DNA of 64,000 nt from Sediminicoccus rosea (lineage in GTDB: Bacteria > Pseudomonadota > Alphaproteobacteria > Acetobacterales > Acetobacteraceae): NCBI RefSeq assembly GCF_033547095.1, contig NZ_CP137852.1, positions 4,675,001 to 4,739,000 on the forward strand, given 5' to 3'. A program made the position numbers and the translations under genes. A model generated the notes under the pieces. The model was not told the DNA's origin and did no database searches. It saw only the letters and a list, made by a program, of their open reading frames with translations. Positions 7,158 to 16,483 of this stretch are shown here, piece after piece. How positions within the stretch are numbered: the stretch's first letter is position 1; the number at the start of each line of letters is the position of its first letter.

Positions 7158-10007
7158 ATGCGCCTTATGCTGGACCTCCAGGGGGTGCAGGGGGCGGCGC
7201 GGCATGCGGGCCTGGGCCGCTACAGCCTGGAACTGGCGCGCGCCCTGGTGCGCGGGCGCGGCCAGCACGAGGTGCAGATCCTGCTCAATCTGCGCCTCGC
7301 GGATTCGGCGGCGCGGCTGGCGGCGGAATTCGCCCCGCTGCTTGGGCCGGAGGGGATCCGGCGCTGGACCGCGCCGCCGGGCTGCGCCGCGGGGCAGCAT
7401 CCCCAGGCGTCGCTGCGCCGCCTCGCCGAGCATCTGCGCGCCGAGGCGGTGAGCGCCGCCGCCCCGGACCTGCTGCATCTCGGCTCGGTCTTCGAGGGGC
7501 TGCGGCACGATGTCGTCACCACCTGGCCGGCGGAGCTGGAGCGGCCGCGCATCGCCGCGACCGTGCATGACCTGATCCCGATGACGCTGCGCGAGATGTA
7601 TCTCGACGGGCATTGGCGCGAGGCCGGCCTCGTGCCCTGGTATGCGCGGTGCCTGGACGAACTCGCCGCCTGCGCGCCGCTGCTCGCCAATTCCGAAGCG
7701 ACGCGCGCCGAGGTGCTGCGCCATCTGTCCCTGCCGCCGGAGCGCGTGGTGGTGGTGGGCGGCGGCGCCTCGCCCGGCTTCGCGCCCCCGCCGCCCGACC
7801 CGGTTGCGCGTGAGGCGCTGCTGCGGCGCTACGACCTGGCCGAGGGCTACCTGCTCTACCTGGGGGCCGGGGATTTCCGGAAGAACGAAGGGCTGCTGCT
7901 GCGCGCCTATGCCGCGCTGCCCGAGGGGCTGCGGGCCCGCCACCGCCTGGCGATCGGGCATGTGAACCCGCCGCACCTGCGCGAGATGGCGCGCGGCGCC
8001 GGCGTGGCCGAGGGCGAAATGGTGTGCCTGCCCTTCATCCCGGACCGCGACCTGCCCGGCCTCTATGCGGCGGCGGGCCTCTTCGTCATGCCCTCGCTGG
8101 CCGAGGGCTTCGGCCTGCCGTTGCTGGAGGCGATGGCCTGCGGCGCGCCCTGCATCGCGAGCAACCGTTCCGCCCTGCCCGAGGTGCTGGCCCGCAGCGA
8201 CGCGCTGTTCGACCCGGAGGATGCCGAGGGGCTGACCCGCCTGATGCAGCGCCTGCTGGAAGCGCCCGAGCTGCGCGCCGACCTCGCTGCCTATGGCCCG
8301 CGCCGCGCGCGCGATTTCAGCTGGGACCGCGTAGCGGCGGAGGCCTGGGCCGCCTTCGAGCGCGCCCGCCCCGTGGCGCCGAAGGGCCGGTTGGGGCGCA
8401 AGAAGAGCCTCGCGGTCATCTCCCCCCTGCCGCCGACGCCGAGCGGCATCGCCGACTACACGGCGGAACTCGCCCCCGCGCTGGCCGCGCATTACGCGGT
8501 GACGGTGGTCAGCGCGGTCCGGCCGGAAGGGCCGCTCACCGGGCGCCTGCCCTGGATGAGCGAGGATGATTTCGCCGAACAGGGCGGCCGCTTCGACCGC
8601 GTGCTCTATCACATCGGCAACAACCCGATGCACACGCGCATCCTGCAGGATCTGCTGCCGCGCATCCCGGGTGTGGTCACGCTGCACGAGGCCGCGATCA
8701 CCGACCTGCGCAACTGGCTCGACCGCCGCGCCGATGCGGCCGAGCCGCGGACGACGCGCGTGGTGCGCGAAGAGGGCTACCCCGCGCTCTTCGCCCCCTA
8801 CGAGCTGGCCGGCAGCGCAGGGCCGATGGCCGAGGCGCTCGCCCTCGTGCTGCATTCCGGCCATGCGCGCTGGCTCCTCGAGATGCAATACGGCAATGCC
8901 GCCCTCGCGCACGCCCATGTCCTGCCGCTGATGCGCCAGCCCGTGTTGCTGCCCTCGCGCGAGGCGGCGCGGGCCTCGCTCGGCGTCGCGGAGGAGGAGC
9001 TGATCGTCGCCTCCTTCGGCATCGTCACGCCGCAGAAGCTGCCCGAACGCCTGCTCGCCGGCTTCGCCGCCCTGGCCCGTTCCGTGCCCGCCGCGCGCCT
9101 GGTCTTCGTGGGCGAGGCGCAGGATGGCAGCACGGCCCTCATGGCCGCGGCCGAGCGCCAGGGCCTGGCCGGGCGCGTCAGCGTGGCGGGGCGGGTGCCG
9201 CCCGGCATCTACCAGGCCTGGCTCGCCGCCTGCGACCTCGCGGTGCAATTGCGGCGCGGCAGCCGGGGCGAGACCTCCGCCGCCGCCAAGGATGTGCTGA
9301 TGGCCGGCCGGCCGCTGATCTCCAACCGGCATGGCGCGATGGCGGAGATGGAAGCCTCCGGCTGCCGCCTGATCGGTGAGCCGGCCGAGACCGCCGAACT
9401 CGCCGCCGCCCTGCTCGAGATCGGCCGCGACGCGGCGCTGCGCAGCCAGATGGGCGAAGCCGCCCGGCGCTGGGCGCTGCGGGAGCTGAACCCGGACCGC
9501 GTCGCCGCCGCCTACGCCGCCGTGCTGGAGCACGCCTATGTCCACGGACCGCAGGCCGGGCTCGCGCATCTGCTCGCCATCAGCCGCGACCTGCCGCTCT
9601 CCGCGCGGGATGCGGCCGCGGCGGGGCTGTCCCTGGCCACCACTTTCCCCGGGGTGCGCCAGCCGCGCCTCTGGCTCGACACCGGCCTCGCCGGCCTGGA
9701 GGAGGGCACGCTGACCATGCTGCGCGAGGGCCTGGGCGCGATGCGGCCCGAACCTTGCGCGCAGGCCGGCCAGGGCTGGGTCACCGCGCATGGCTGGGCC
9801 TGGGAGAGGCTAGACCTGCCGGACCAGCCGCCGCCGGAGGGGCCCGCCATCATGGCCCCGGGCGATGCGCTGGTGGCCCCGCCCGGCCTCGCGCGCGACC
9901 TCGCGGCGGCGCAGGGCGTACGCGTGCTGGACGGGCTTCACCCCGGCCTGCAGCGCGGCGAGGGCCCGGCCCAGCGCATGCTGGTGGAGCGGCTGCTCGG
10001 CGCCTAG
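7158..10007 (+). CDS. Double-domain glycosyltransferase (two GT-B/GT4 modules)
   Basis: 949 residues carrying two complete glycosyltransferase modules. Module 1 (about 1-395) has GLGRYSLELARALV, YLLYLGAGDFRKNEGLLL and PSLAEGFGLPLLEAMACG. Module 2 (about 400-775) opens with SPLPPTPSGIADYTAELAP, then shows ASFGIVTPQKLPERLL and a diverged donor site, GETSAAAKDVLMAGRPLIS. The last ~170 residues are not recognised. It directly follows the TPR-glycosyltransferase and probably adds two successive sugars to the same glycan. A dispersed palindromic repeat begins at its stop codon. Confidence 0.87.
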   Translation: MRLMLDLQGVQGAARHAGLGRYSLELARALVRGRGQHEVQILLNLRLADSAARLAAEFAPLLGPEGIRRWTAPPGCAAGQHPQASLRRLAEHLRAEAVSAAAPDLLHLGSVFEGLRHDVVTTWPAELERPRIAATVHDLIPMTLREMYLDGHWREAGLVPWYARCLDELAACAPLLANSEATRAEVLRHLSLPPERVVVVGGGASPGFAPPPPDPVAREALLRRYDLAEGYLLYLGAGDFRKNEGLLLRAYAALPEGLRARHRLAIGHVNPPHLREMARGAGVAEGEMVCLPFIPDRDLPGLYAAAGLFVMPSLAEGFGLPLLEAMACGAPCIASNRSALPEVLARSDALFDPEDAEGLTRLMQRLLEAPELRADLAAYGPRRARDFSWDRVAAEAWAAFERARPVAPKGRLGRKKSLAVISPLPPTPSGIADYTAELAPALAAHYAVTVVSAVRPEGPLTGRLPWMSEDDFAEQGGRFDRVLYHIGNNPMHTRILQDLLPRIPGVVTLHEAAITDLRNWLDRRADAAEPRTTRVVREEGYPALFAPYELAGSAGPMAEALALVLHSGHARWLLEMQYGNAALAHAHVLPLMRQPVLLPSREAARASLGVAEEELIVASFGIVTPQKLPERLLAGFAALARSVPAARLVFVGEAQDGSTALMAAAERQGLAGRVSVAGRVPPGIYQAWLAACDLAVQLRRGSRGETSAAAKDVLMAGRPLISNRHGAMAEMEASGCRLIGEPAETAELAAALLEIGRDAALRSQMGEAARRWALRELNPDRVAAAYAAVLEHAYVHGPQAGLAHLLAISRDLPLSARDAAAAGLSLATTFPGVRQPRLWLDTGLAGLEEGTLTMLREGLGAMRPEPCAQAGQGWVTAHGWAWERLDLPDQPPPEGPAIMAPGDALVAPPGLARDLAAAQGVRVLDGLHPGLQRGEGPAQRMLVERLLGA

Positions 10008-10094
10008 ACCACGCCGCGTTCACGCAGCATGGTCTGGCCTTGGCTGAGAGGATGATTCAGCGTTTCGGCGATGCCGCCTCAACGCATCATGCTC
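10007..10094 (+). repeat. 88-bp dispersed palindromic element, copy A
   Basis: This stretch matches the reverse complement of 24309-24396 at 76 of 88 positions by hand alignment, with no gaps. It holds an imperfect hairpin (GACCACGC/GCATGGTC) and an invariant core (GAGGATGATTCAGCGTTTCGG, described by its two ends) at about 10050-10070. It begins on the last base of the preceding stop codon and fills most of the space before the convergent alpha-2-macroglobulin gene, so it may end transcription from one or both sides. Confidence 0.75.
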
Positions 10095-10106
10095 CCGGGC
10101 GCCGGG

Positions 10107-13100
10107 CTATGGCAGGACGGTGATCCGACCCGCCGCCTGCCGCGCGAAGAAGGCCGGGCGGTACATGTCCGCGACCTCGGCGCCCGGCAGCTCGAACCGC
10201 CCCGCCGTCACCGCCCGCAGCCGCACCGCGAGGCGGAACTCCCGCAGCTCGGGCGAGAAGGTGAAGGCGGCCACGACCCGGTCATCGAGGGCGGGCTGCG
10301 CATCGGCCTCGGGCAATTCGCCCAGGCCGGGCAGGCCGGGCACGGGGCCCGGGCCGAGCCGGGCCTCGACCTCCCAGCCCGCGGGCAGGCCCTGGCTGAT
10401 CATCGACATGTGGTTCTGGCTGGACTCCGCCCGGCCCTCGATCACCATGATGAAGGAGGTGCCAGAGCGCAGCTGGTCGAGGTTCAGCGCCATGCCCTCC
10501 AGGTTGAGGAAGCGGCGGCGGATCTGCATGGCGTTGCGCCCGGCGGGCAAGGCCTCGGCCGGGATGCCGCTGACCGTGAGGCTGACCGGCAGGGGCGCAT
10601 CACCGAGGTTGCGCAGCGTGCCGCCCGCCGTCGCGTTCACGACGCGGCCAGGCGCCGCCGTGCCGTCCAGGCTGGCCCGCACCGGGCGGCCATCGCGGCC
10701 CAGCGTGGCGGCGGCAAGCACCGCCCAGGCCTGCTCCTGCGTCGAGGCCAACGCGGGCGTCAGCTCCGGCCCCGGCAGGCGGCCCAGCGCCGCGCTGAGC
10801 ATCGCGGCCGGCATCCGGCCCTCCTGCGCGAGGACGAGGATCGCCATCGCATCCCGCGCGCCGCTGCCATAGTCGTAGATCCAGTCGCGCCGTGCGGGCG
10901 CGGCGAGCGCGGCGGTGAAGGCACGCGTCGCGCGCTCCGTGTCGCCCGCGCGGGCGAAGGCGGCGCCGAGCTGCGCGCGGGCCAGCGGCGTGGGCAGCCG
11001 GTCCAGGTTCTCCATCAGCCGGCGCGCCGCGCCGAGCCGGTGCCGCCCGGCCAGCGAGAGCGCGCTGAGCCGTGCCGCCTGCGCCGCGTATTCGGCGGGC
11101 TCGGTCGGGTTGGTTTCCTCGAGCCGCTCGGAGAGGCTGACCAGCGCCGCCTCCAGCGCGGCATCCGCGACGGCGGCGCCGGCCGCCTTGGCGCGCAGCA
11201 GCGCCTCCACCGCATAGCCGGAGGTCCAGTATTCCGGCTCGCCCTGGGCGGACCAGAGGCCGAAGCTGCCATCGAAGCGCTGCCGCGCCAGCACGCCATC
11301 CACCGCGCGCTGCAACCGCGCCGCCTGCGCGGGCGTGCTCGCCTCGGTGATCGCGGCGGCGAGGCCGATCGCCTGCGAGGAAAGCTGCTCCAGGCAGGCG
11401 AGCGGGAAGGCCTCCAGCGCGCGCAGCATGCCCTCGGCGTCGTAGCGGACCGGCGTGCCGAGCCGTGCCGTGGCGCGCCAGCCGGGCAGGAAGCGCGCGG
11501 CATCGGGCGCGAGCCGCACCTCCTGCCCCGGCGCGATCTCGATCAGGCTCGCCACCGCCAGCGGCGCGCGGGAGGAGCGCACCTCGATGCGGGCCTCGCG
11601 CGTCGTGGTGAAGCCCTCGGGCCCGGCGATGGCCAGGCGCAGCACGCCCTCGCCCGGGCCGTTCGCACGCAGCGTGGCCGTGGGCTGCGCGCGCGCGCCG
11701 GTGGCGAGGCGCGCGGCGAGGCGCTCCGGGCCGGCCAGGGCGATGGCGCCCTCGGCCGTCAGCGTGGCGCTGACCTCGCCGGCCGGGAGTTCGAGATTGT
11801 GCAGCAGGACCGCAATGCTCGCCTCGTCGCCCGGGGCGAGGAAGCGCGGCAGGATCGCCTCGGCCAGCACGGCGTCGCGCACCAGCAGCGTGCGCGCGGC
11901 GGAACCGACGCGCGCACCGTCCCAGGCGACCGCCATCAGGCGAAGCTCGCCCGCGAAATCCGGGATCTCGAGCGGGATCTCCGCGCGGCCCTGGGCATCG
12001 GTGGTCACCACGCCGCTGAACAGCACAACGTTGCGCTGCGGGATGCGCAGCGCGGCGAGGTCGCCCAGCTCGTCGCCGCCCTGGCGCAGCACGGCGAGCG
12101 TGCCGTCACCGGGGCGGATCAGCCGGCCGTAGTCGTCGCGGATGTCGGTGCCGAGCGTGCGCCGGCCCGCGTAATGCGCGAGCGGATCGGGCGTCGCGAA
12201 GCGCGTCAGGCGCAGGATGCCCTCATCCACCGCGGCGAGCGTGAGATGCACCGGCCCCTGCCCGCCGGTGACGCTCACCGGGATGGTGACGCGGCGCTGC
12301 GGGCGCACGCGCTCCTCGCCGCCGATCGCGACCTCGAGGCGGCGCGCGGCGGGGTCGATCTGCAGCCATGTCAGGCCAAGGGCGCGGCCGGGCGCCTGCG
12401 CCGCCTCACCCTGGCGGAACACCGTCACGGCGGCATAGGCGCCGGCACCCCAGGCGGGGTCGGCCTCCAGCGTCACCTCGGCGCCGGCGGCCGGCACCTC
12501 GATCTCGCGCAGCGCGACCAGACGGTCGGTCAGGATGGCGAGGCTCGCGCGGCCGGCGAAGGGCGCCGTGACGCGCAACGTGATCGGCTGGCCCGGCGCA
12601 TAGGCGCGACGGTCGGCCGCCACATCCACCTTGTCCGGCACCTCGGCCGATTCCGAGGCGGTCCAGCCGGAGCGGAAGCGCACGGAGGCGAGCGCCATGC
12701 CGCCGGCCTCCTGCGCCTCCAGCCGGTAGCGGCCGAAGGGCAGGCTGCGGGCGAAGCGGCCCGGCGCGGTCGCCGTGACGGCGAGGCTCGCCGTGTCCAC
12801 GGGCTCATCGGTCCAGACCGTCTCGTAGCGCGCCTGGCCGGAGCGCAGGACGATGCGCCAATCCGGTCGCTCGCGCACGAGGCGCAGGTTGAGCTGCCCG
12901 GCCTGCGGCTGGCCGGCCGGGTTCACGATGACGAAGTCGAAGGCGGCCTCGCTGTTCGCATCCACCGATTGCGGGCCGCGGATGCCGACGAGGCGCGGCG
13001 CGCCGGCCACGGCCAGCGGCAGTTGCGCGCTGCTGGCGCGGCCGCCCGGCTCCTCCACCTGCAAGGTCAGTTCCGCGCGCAGCGGGCGCGTGGTGTCGGG

Positions 13101-15167
13101 CGCGCGTTCCAGGTTCAGCGTCAGGGTGGCGCGGCCCTGGGCATCCGTCTCGGGCAGTTCGGCCGAGAGCATGTCGGGCGCGAAGACCTCGTCCTCCAGC
13201 CCGAAGAGGAAGCCCTGCAGGGCCGGGAAGGGGCTGCGCTCGGTGATCAGGCGGTATTGCGCGTTGCCGGTGAGGCCCGAGCCCGGCGCGCCATAGAGGA
13301 AGCGCGCGGTCACCGGGATCTCGAGCGGTTGGCCGGGTGTCAGCGGCCCGGGCGCGGGCCCGACCTCGACGGCGAGGCGCTCGGGCACGAAGGCCTCCAC
13401 GCGCAGCGTCACCTCGCCCACGGACGGCGCGTTCGGGTCGGTCAGCGCTTCGATCTTCCAGGCGCCGGCCGGGGCGGCGGCGGGCAGCGTCACGGGCCAA
13501 TGCCCGCCATCGCGCAGCACCGTCTCGGCGGCGACCTGCCCGTTCGGGCGGCGCAGGCGCAGGCGCACCGGCAGGTTCGCCGGCTGCCCCGCCACATCGC
13601 GCAGCAGCATCATGGCCTGCACCGTCTCGCCCGGCCGGTAGATGCCGCGATCGAGCCAGAGGAAGGCATCGAGCGGGCCGGGATACGGGCGCCCGGCGAC
13701 ACCGCGATCGGAGAGGTCGAAGGCCGCGGCCTCGAGGTCGAGCGCGACCAGGTCATCCGCCGTGCTGGCATGGAGTGCGACGGGCGCCATCGGCCCCTCG
13801 CCCCGCAGCAGGGCGGCGGCGAAGCGGACCAGTCCGTCGGCGCCGGCCTCCGCCTCGGCCAGGATTTCGTTGTTGCGGGCCATCAGGGCCACGCGGGTGC
13901 CGGCGGCCGGCCGCGCATCGCCCAGGTGGCGCGCCTGCACGGCGAGCCCGCCCGCGCCCCGCCAGGCGGTGAGGCCGAGATCGGTGACGATCAGGGGCTG
14001 CGCCGTGGCGAGGCTCGACGCGTTGTTCGTGCCGTCATCGGGCAGCGCCACCATGATGTAGAGGCCGGGCCCCGCGCTCCGCACCGCATCGGGCACCGGA
14101 ATGGCGAGGCGCTGCAGGCTGTTGGCCGGATGGCGCGGCACCTCCACCTGGCCCTGCCAGACGACGCGGCCCCAGCTTTCCTGGAGATCCTGCGCCATCC
14201 AGGAATCCAGCTGGTCACCCAGGCGCCAGTCGCGCGTGAGGGGGACGAGGTTGCGCTCGGCCACGCGGATGATGCGCAGCTGCACGGCCGAGACGTTCAT
14301 GAGCGCGAGCGGCACGCGCGCCTGCTGCCCGCGCGGCAGCAGGAAGGCGCGGCTGTCGAAGGCCATGCGGGGCGCGCGGTCGGGCATGGCGATGTTGAGC
14401 GCGGTGTCGCGGTTCAGGCGCAGCCCATCCTCGCCCGGCAGGCCGGCGCGCAGCAGCAGCCGCGTGGTGCGGCCATGCGGCAGGCCGACGGCGCAGAGCG
14501 AATCGCCATCGCGCGTGATGGCGAGGCCGGGGATGGCGGGCTCGGCGCGGATCCAGTCCTGCGGCTGCCAGTCCTGGCGGCGCGCGGGCGGCAGCGTGAA
14601 GCTGAGGCAGGCGCGCGGCGGCTCGGCCTCGCTTTCCGTGTTCACGCGCGCGACGAGCAGGCCGGCGGCGCGGCGGGCCTGGGTGAGCGCCTCGGCGTAG
14701 CGCGCCTCGTTCGGGGCGCGCTGCAGCACGGCCTCCAGGGCGGCGATCTGCTGGGCCGGGCGGTCCATGCGGCCCAGCGCCTCGGCGATCAGCAGCAGCG
14801 AGGGAATCTCCGGCGTGCCGGCCGGCACCATCATGAAGTTCTGCCAGGCGGCCTGCACAGCGCGCGCCGGCTCGGGCGGGGCGCGCCGCAGCTGCGCGCG
14901 GGCCAGCGCCAGCCACTGCGCGGGCGTCATCTCGCCCATGCCGGCGCGTTCCTCCCAGGCCTGGGCGGCATTGGGCCAATTGTTCGCGCGCTCGGCCGTG
15001 GCGGCGCGTTGCTCGGCCGCCTGGCGCTGCTGCGGCGTGCCGCCGGCCGGGAAGCGGCGCTCGAGCTGCTCGCGATACTGGCCGGAATCTCGGGAGAGGC
15101 CAGGAAGGTCGAAGGCCTGCGCCGGAATTGTGAAGAACAGGGCAAGCACAACCAGCCAGCGAAACAT
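10107..15167 (-). CDS. Bacterial alpha-2-macroglobulin (YfhM type) with thioester motif
   Basis: 1686 residues from the ATG at 15167, which has AAGGAAGG about five bases upstream and starts an obvious signal peptide (MFRWLVVLALFFTIPAQA). The body has many beta-rich macroglobulin-like domains. A CLEQ thioester motif lies at about residues 1258-1261, followed by the helical thioester-domain repeats (FDGSFGLWSAQGEPEYWTSG). Proteins of this class are periplasmic protease traps. Unlike E. coli YfhM there is no lipobox, so this one is probably soluble in the periplasm. The usual partner gene pbpC is not adjacent. It is convergent with the glycosyltransferases and divergent from the RND efflux genes. 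Confidence 0.92.
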   Translation of the reverse strand: MFRWLVVLALFFTIPAQAFDLPGLSRDSGQYREQLERRFPAGGTPQQRQAAEQRAATAERANNWPNAAQAWEERAGMGEMTPAQWLALARAQLRRAPPEPARAVQAAWQNFMMVPAGTPEIPSLLLIAEALGRMDRPAQQIAALEAVLQRAPNEARYAEALTQARRAAGLLVARVNTESEAEPPRACLSFTLPPARRQDWQPQDWIRAEPAIPGLAITRDGDSLCAVGLPHGRTTRLLLRAGLPGEDGLRLNRDTALNIAMPDRAPRMAFDSRAFLLPRGQQARVPLALMNVSAVQLRIIRVAERNLVPLTRDWRLGDQLDSWMAQDLQESWGRVVWQGQVEVPRHPANSLQRLAIPVPDAVRSAGPGLYIMVALPDDGTNNASSLATAQPLIVTDLGLTAWRGAGGLAVQARHLGDARPAAGTRVALMARNNEILAEAEAGADGLVRFAAALLRGEGPMAPVALHASTADDLVALDLEAAAFDLSDRGVAGRPYPGPLDAFLWLDRGIYRPGETVQAMMLLRDVAGQPANLPVRLRLRRPNGQVAAETVLRDGGHWPVTLPAAAPAGAWKIEALTDPNAPSVGEVTLRVEAFVPERLAVEVGPAPGPLTPGQPLEIPVTARFLYGAPGSGLTGNAQYRLITERSPFPALQGFLFGLEDEVFAPDMLSAELPETDAQGRATLTLNLERAPDTTRPLRAELTLQVEEPGGRASSAQLPLAVAGAPRLVGIRGPQSVDANSEAAFDFVIVNPAGQPQAGQLNLRLVRERPDWRIVLRSGQARYETVWTDEPVDTASLAVTATAPGRFARSLPFGRYRLEAQEAGGMALASVRFRSGWTASESAEVPDKVDVAADRRAYAPGQPITLRVTAPFAGRASLAILTDRLVALREIEVPAAGAEVTLEADPAWGAGAYAAVTVFRQGEAAQAPGRALGLTWLQIDPAARRLEVAIGGEERVRPQRRVTIPVSVTGGQGPVHLTLAAVDEGILRLTRFATPDPLAHYAGRRTLGTDIRDDYGRLIRPGDGTLAVLRQGGDELGDLAALRIPQRNVVLFSGVVTTDAQGRAEIPLEIPDFAGELRLMAVAWDGARVGSAARTLLVRDAVLAEAILPRFLAPGDEASIAVLLHNLELPAGEVSATLTAEGAIALAGPERLAARLATGARAQPTATLRANGPGEGVLRLAIAGPEGFTTTREARIEVRSSRAPLAVASLIEIAPGQEVRLAPDAARFLPGWRATARLGTPVRYDAEGMLRALEAFPLACLEQLSSQAIGLAAAITEASTPAQAARLQRAVDGVLARQRFDGSFGLWSAQGEPEYWTSGYAVEALLRAKAAGAAVADAALEAALVSLSERLEETNPTEPAEYAAQAARLSALSLAGRHRLGAARRLMENLDRLPTPLARAQLGAAFARAGDTERATRAFTAALAAPARRDWIYDYGSGARDAMAILVLAQEGRMPAAMLSAALGRLPGPELTPALASTQEQAWAVLAAATLGRDGRPVRASLDGTAAPGRVVNATAGGTLRNLGDAPLPVSLTVSGIPAEALPAGRNAMQIRRRFLNLEGMALNLDQLRSGTSFIMVIEGRAESSQNHMSMISQGLPAGWEVEARLGPGPVPGLPGLGELPEADAQPALDDRVVAAFTFSPELREFRLAVRLRAVTAGRFELPGAEVADMYRPAFFARQAAGRITVLP

Positions 15168-15200
15168 GCGACGCCTTCCTTTCCTCAATACCGGCATCAT

Positions 15201-15213
15201 GCACATTTTGTGC
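15201..15213. promoter_or_regulatory. Short palindrome between divergent genes
   Basis: GCACATTTTGTGC is a 13-base palindrome with a 3-base centre, 34 bases upstream of the alpha-2-macroglobulin start. It could be an operator for that gene. There is no further support. Confidence 0.2.
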
Positions 15214-15360
15214 TGAACTCCCAGAAGAACCCGGGGTGACGAAGGGTAACCTTTCCGCCTTGTCACTCGGCTTTTCAGGACGGTGCTGTTGAATCGCATG
15301 AACCCCGCGGCCCGCCGCGCGGGAATGGATGATCTCGCCCCGACCGGAGCCCCGCCCCGC

Positions 15361-16473
15361 ATGCTGTCCCGCCTGTTTCCGTTCCTCCTCGCGCTGCTGC
15401 TGCCGCTGGCCGCCGCCGCGCAGCCGGCCGTCCCGGTCACGACGGAGGCGGCGCGCATCGGGCCCCTGCCGGTCGAGATCCTGGCCAATGGCACGGTCGT
15501 GTCGGAGAGCGTGGTCACCATCCGCACGCGGGTGGACGGGCAGATCACGCAGGTGCACGTGACGGAGGGGCAGCTGGTGCGGCGCGGCCAGGTGCTGTTC
15601 ACGCTCGACTCGCGGCTGAACCAGGCGATCCTGGCGCAGCAGGAGGCGCAGCTCGCCGCCAACCGGGCGCAGATCGTCCGCTTCCAGGCCGATGCGGTGC
15701 GCTACCAGTCGCTGCGCGGCGAGGGCTTCGCGGCGCAGCAGCGCTTCGAGCAGGCGACGGCCGAGGCCGCGGCCGCCGTCGCCAACGCGCGCGCGACCGA
15801 GGCGCTGATCCAGCAGACCCGGCTCAACATCGAATTCGCCACCATCACCGCCGAGACGGAGGGCAAGCTCGGCGTGCTGCCGCTGCGCGTGGGCAATGTC
15901 GTCCGCCAGGCGGAGAACGTGCCGATGGCGACCATCACGCAGATGGACCCCATCCTGGTGCAGTTCAGCGTGCCGGAGCGCTGGCTGCCGCAGATCCGCG
16001 CCGCGCTGAACGCGGGCGAGGTGCCGGTGCAGGCGCTGGGCGATGGCGAGACCGGCCAGCCCGCCGAAGGCGCGCTGGTCTTCGTGGACAGCGCGGTGGA
16101 TGTCGCGACCGGCACCATCCAGCTGCGCGCCCGCTTCGACAATCCGGGCGGCACGCTCTGGCCCGGGCAATATGTGCGCGTGACCGTGGTGCCCAGCGTG
16201 GAACAGGACGCCATCTCCATCCCCTCGGCGGCGGTGCAGACCGGCCAGCAGGGCCGCTACATCTTCGTGCTGGCGCCCGACGGCACGGCGCGGCGGCGCG
16301 CCGTGCAGCTGGTGCGGACCCTGCGGGACCGCGCCGTGGTGCGCGGCGAGATCGCGGCGGGCGACAAGATCATCGTGGACGGCGCGCAGCGCGTGACCGA
16401 GGGCGCGCGCGCCGTCGAGCGGAACGCGCCGCCCGCGGCACCGGCGCCGCAGCGCGTCTCCTCCGCGAACTGA
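15361..16473 (+). CDS. RND efflux periplasmic adaptor (membrane fusion protein)
   Basis: 370 residues from the ATG at 15361, which begins a clear signal peptide (MLSRLFPFLLALLLPLAAAA). Earlier in-frame starts exist (GTG 15283, ATG 15298, ATG 15325), but they would put a polar extension before the signal peptide. The lipoyl half-motifs appear in SVVTIRTRVDGQITQVHVTE and GQLVRRGQVLFTLD, a helical hairpin follows (LAQQEAQLAANRAQIVRFQA), then the barrel domain. Adaptors of this MdtA/AcrA class link the inner-membrane pump to an outer-membrane channel. The pump gene begins 10 bases downstream; no channel gene is nearby. Confidence 0.92.
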   Translation: MLSRLFPFLLALLLPLAAAAQPAVPVTTEAARIGPLPVEILANGTVVSESVVTIRTRVDGQITQVHVTEGQLVRRGQVLFTLDSRLNQAILAQQEAQLAANRAQIVRFQADAVRYQSLRGEGFAAQQRFEQATAEAAAAVANARATEALIQQTRLNIEFATITAETEGKLGVLPLRVGNVVRQAENVPMATITQMDPILVQFSVPERWLPQIRAALNAGEVPVQALGDGETGQPAEGALVFVDSAVDVATGTIQLRARFDNPGGTLWPGQYVRVTVVPSVEQDAISIPSAAVQTGQQGRYIFVLAPDGTARRRAVQLVRTLRDRAVVRGEIAAGDKIIVDGAQRVTEGARAVERNAPPAAPAPQRVSSAN

Positions 16474-16483
16474 AGGCGCCGCC

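Noticed and set aside
10071-15239. A 1722-codon open frame on the plus strand opposite the alpha-2-macroglobulin gene
   Set aside because: It is rich in Arg/Gly/Ala/His with no domain, signal or ribosome site, and it mirrors a well-supported gene. Long antisense frames are expected in DNA this GC-rich. The same applies to other long frames opposite the glycosyltransferases, maeB and hyuA.
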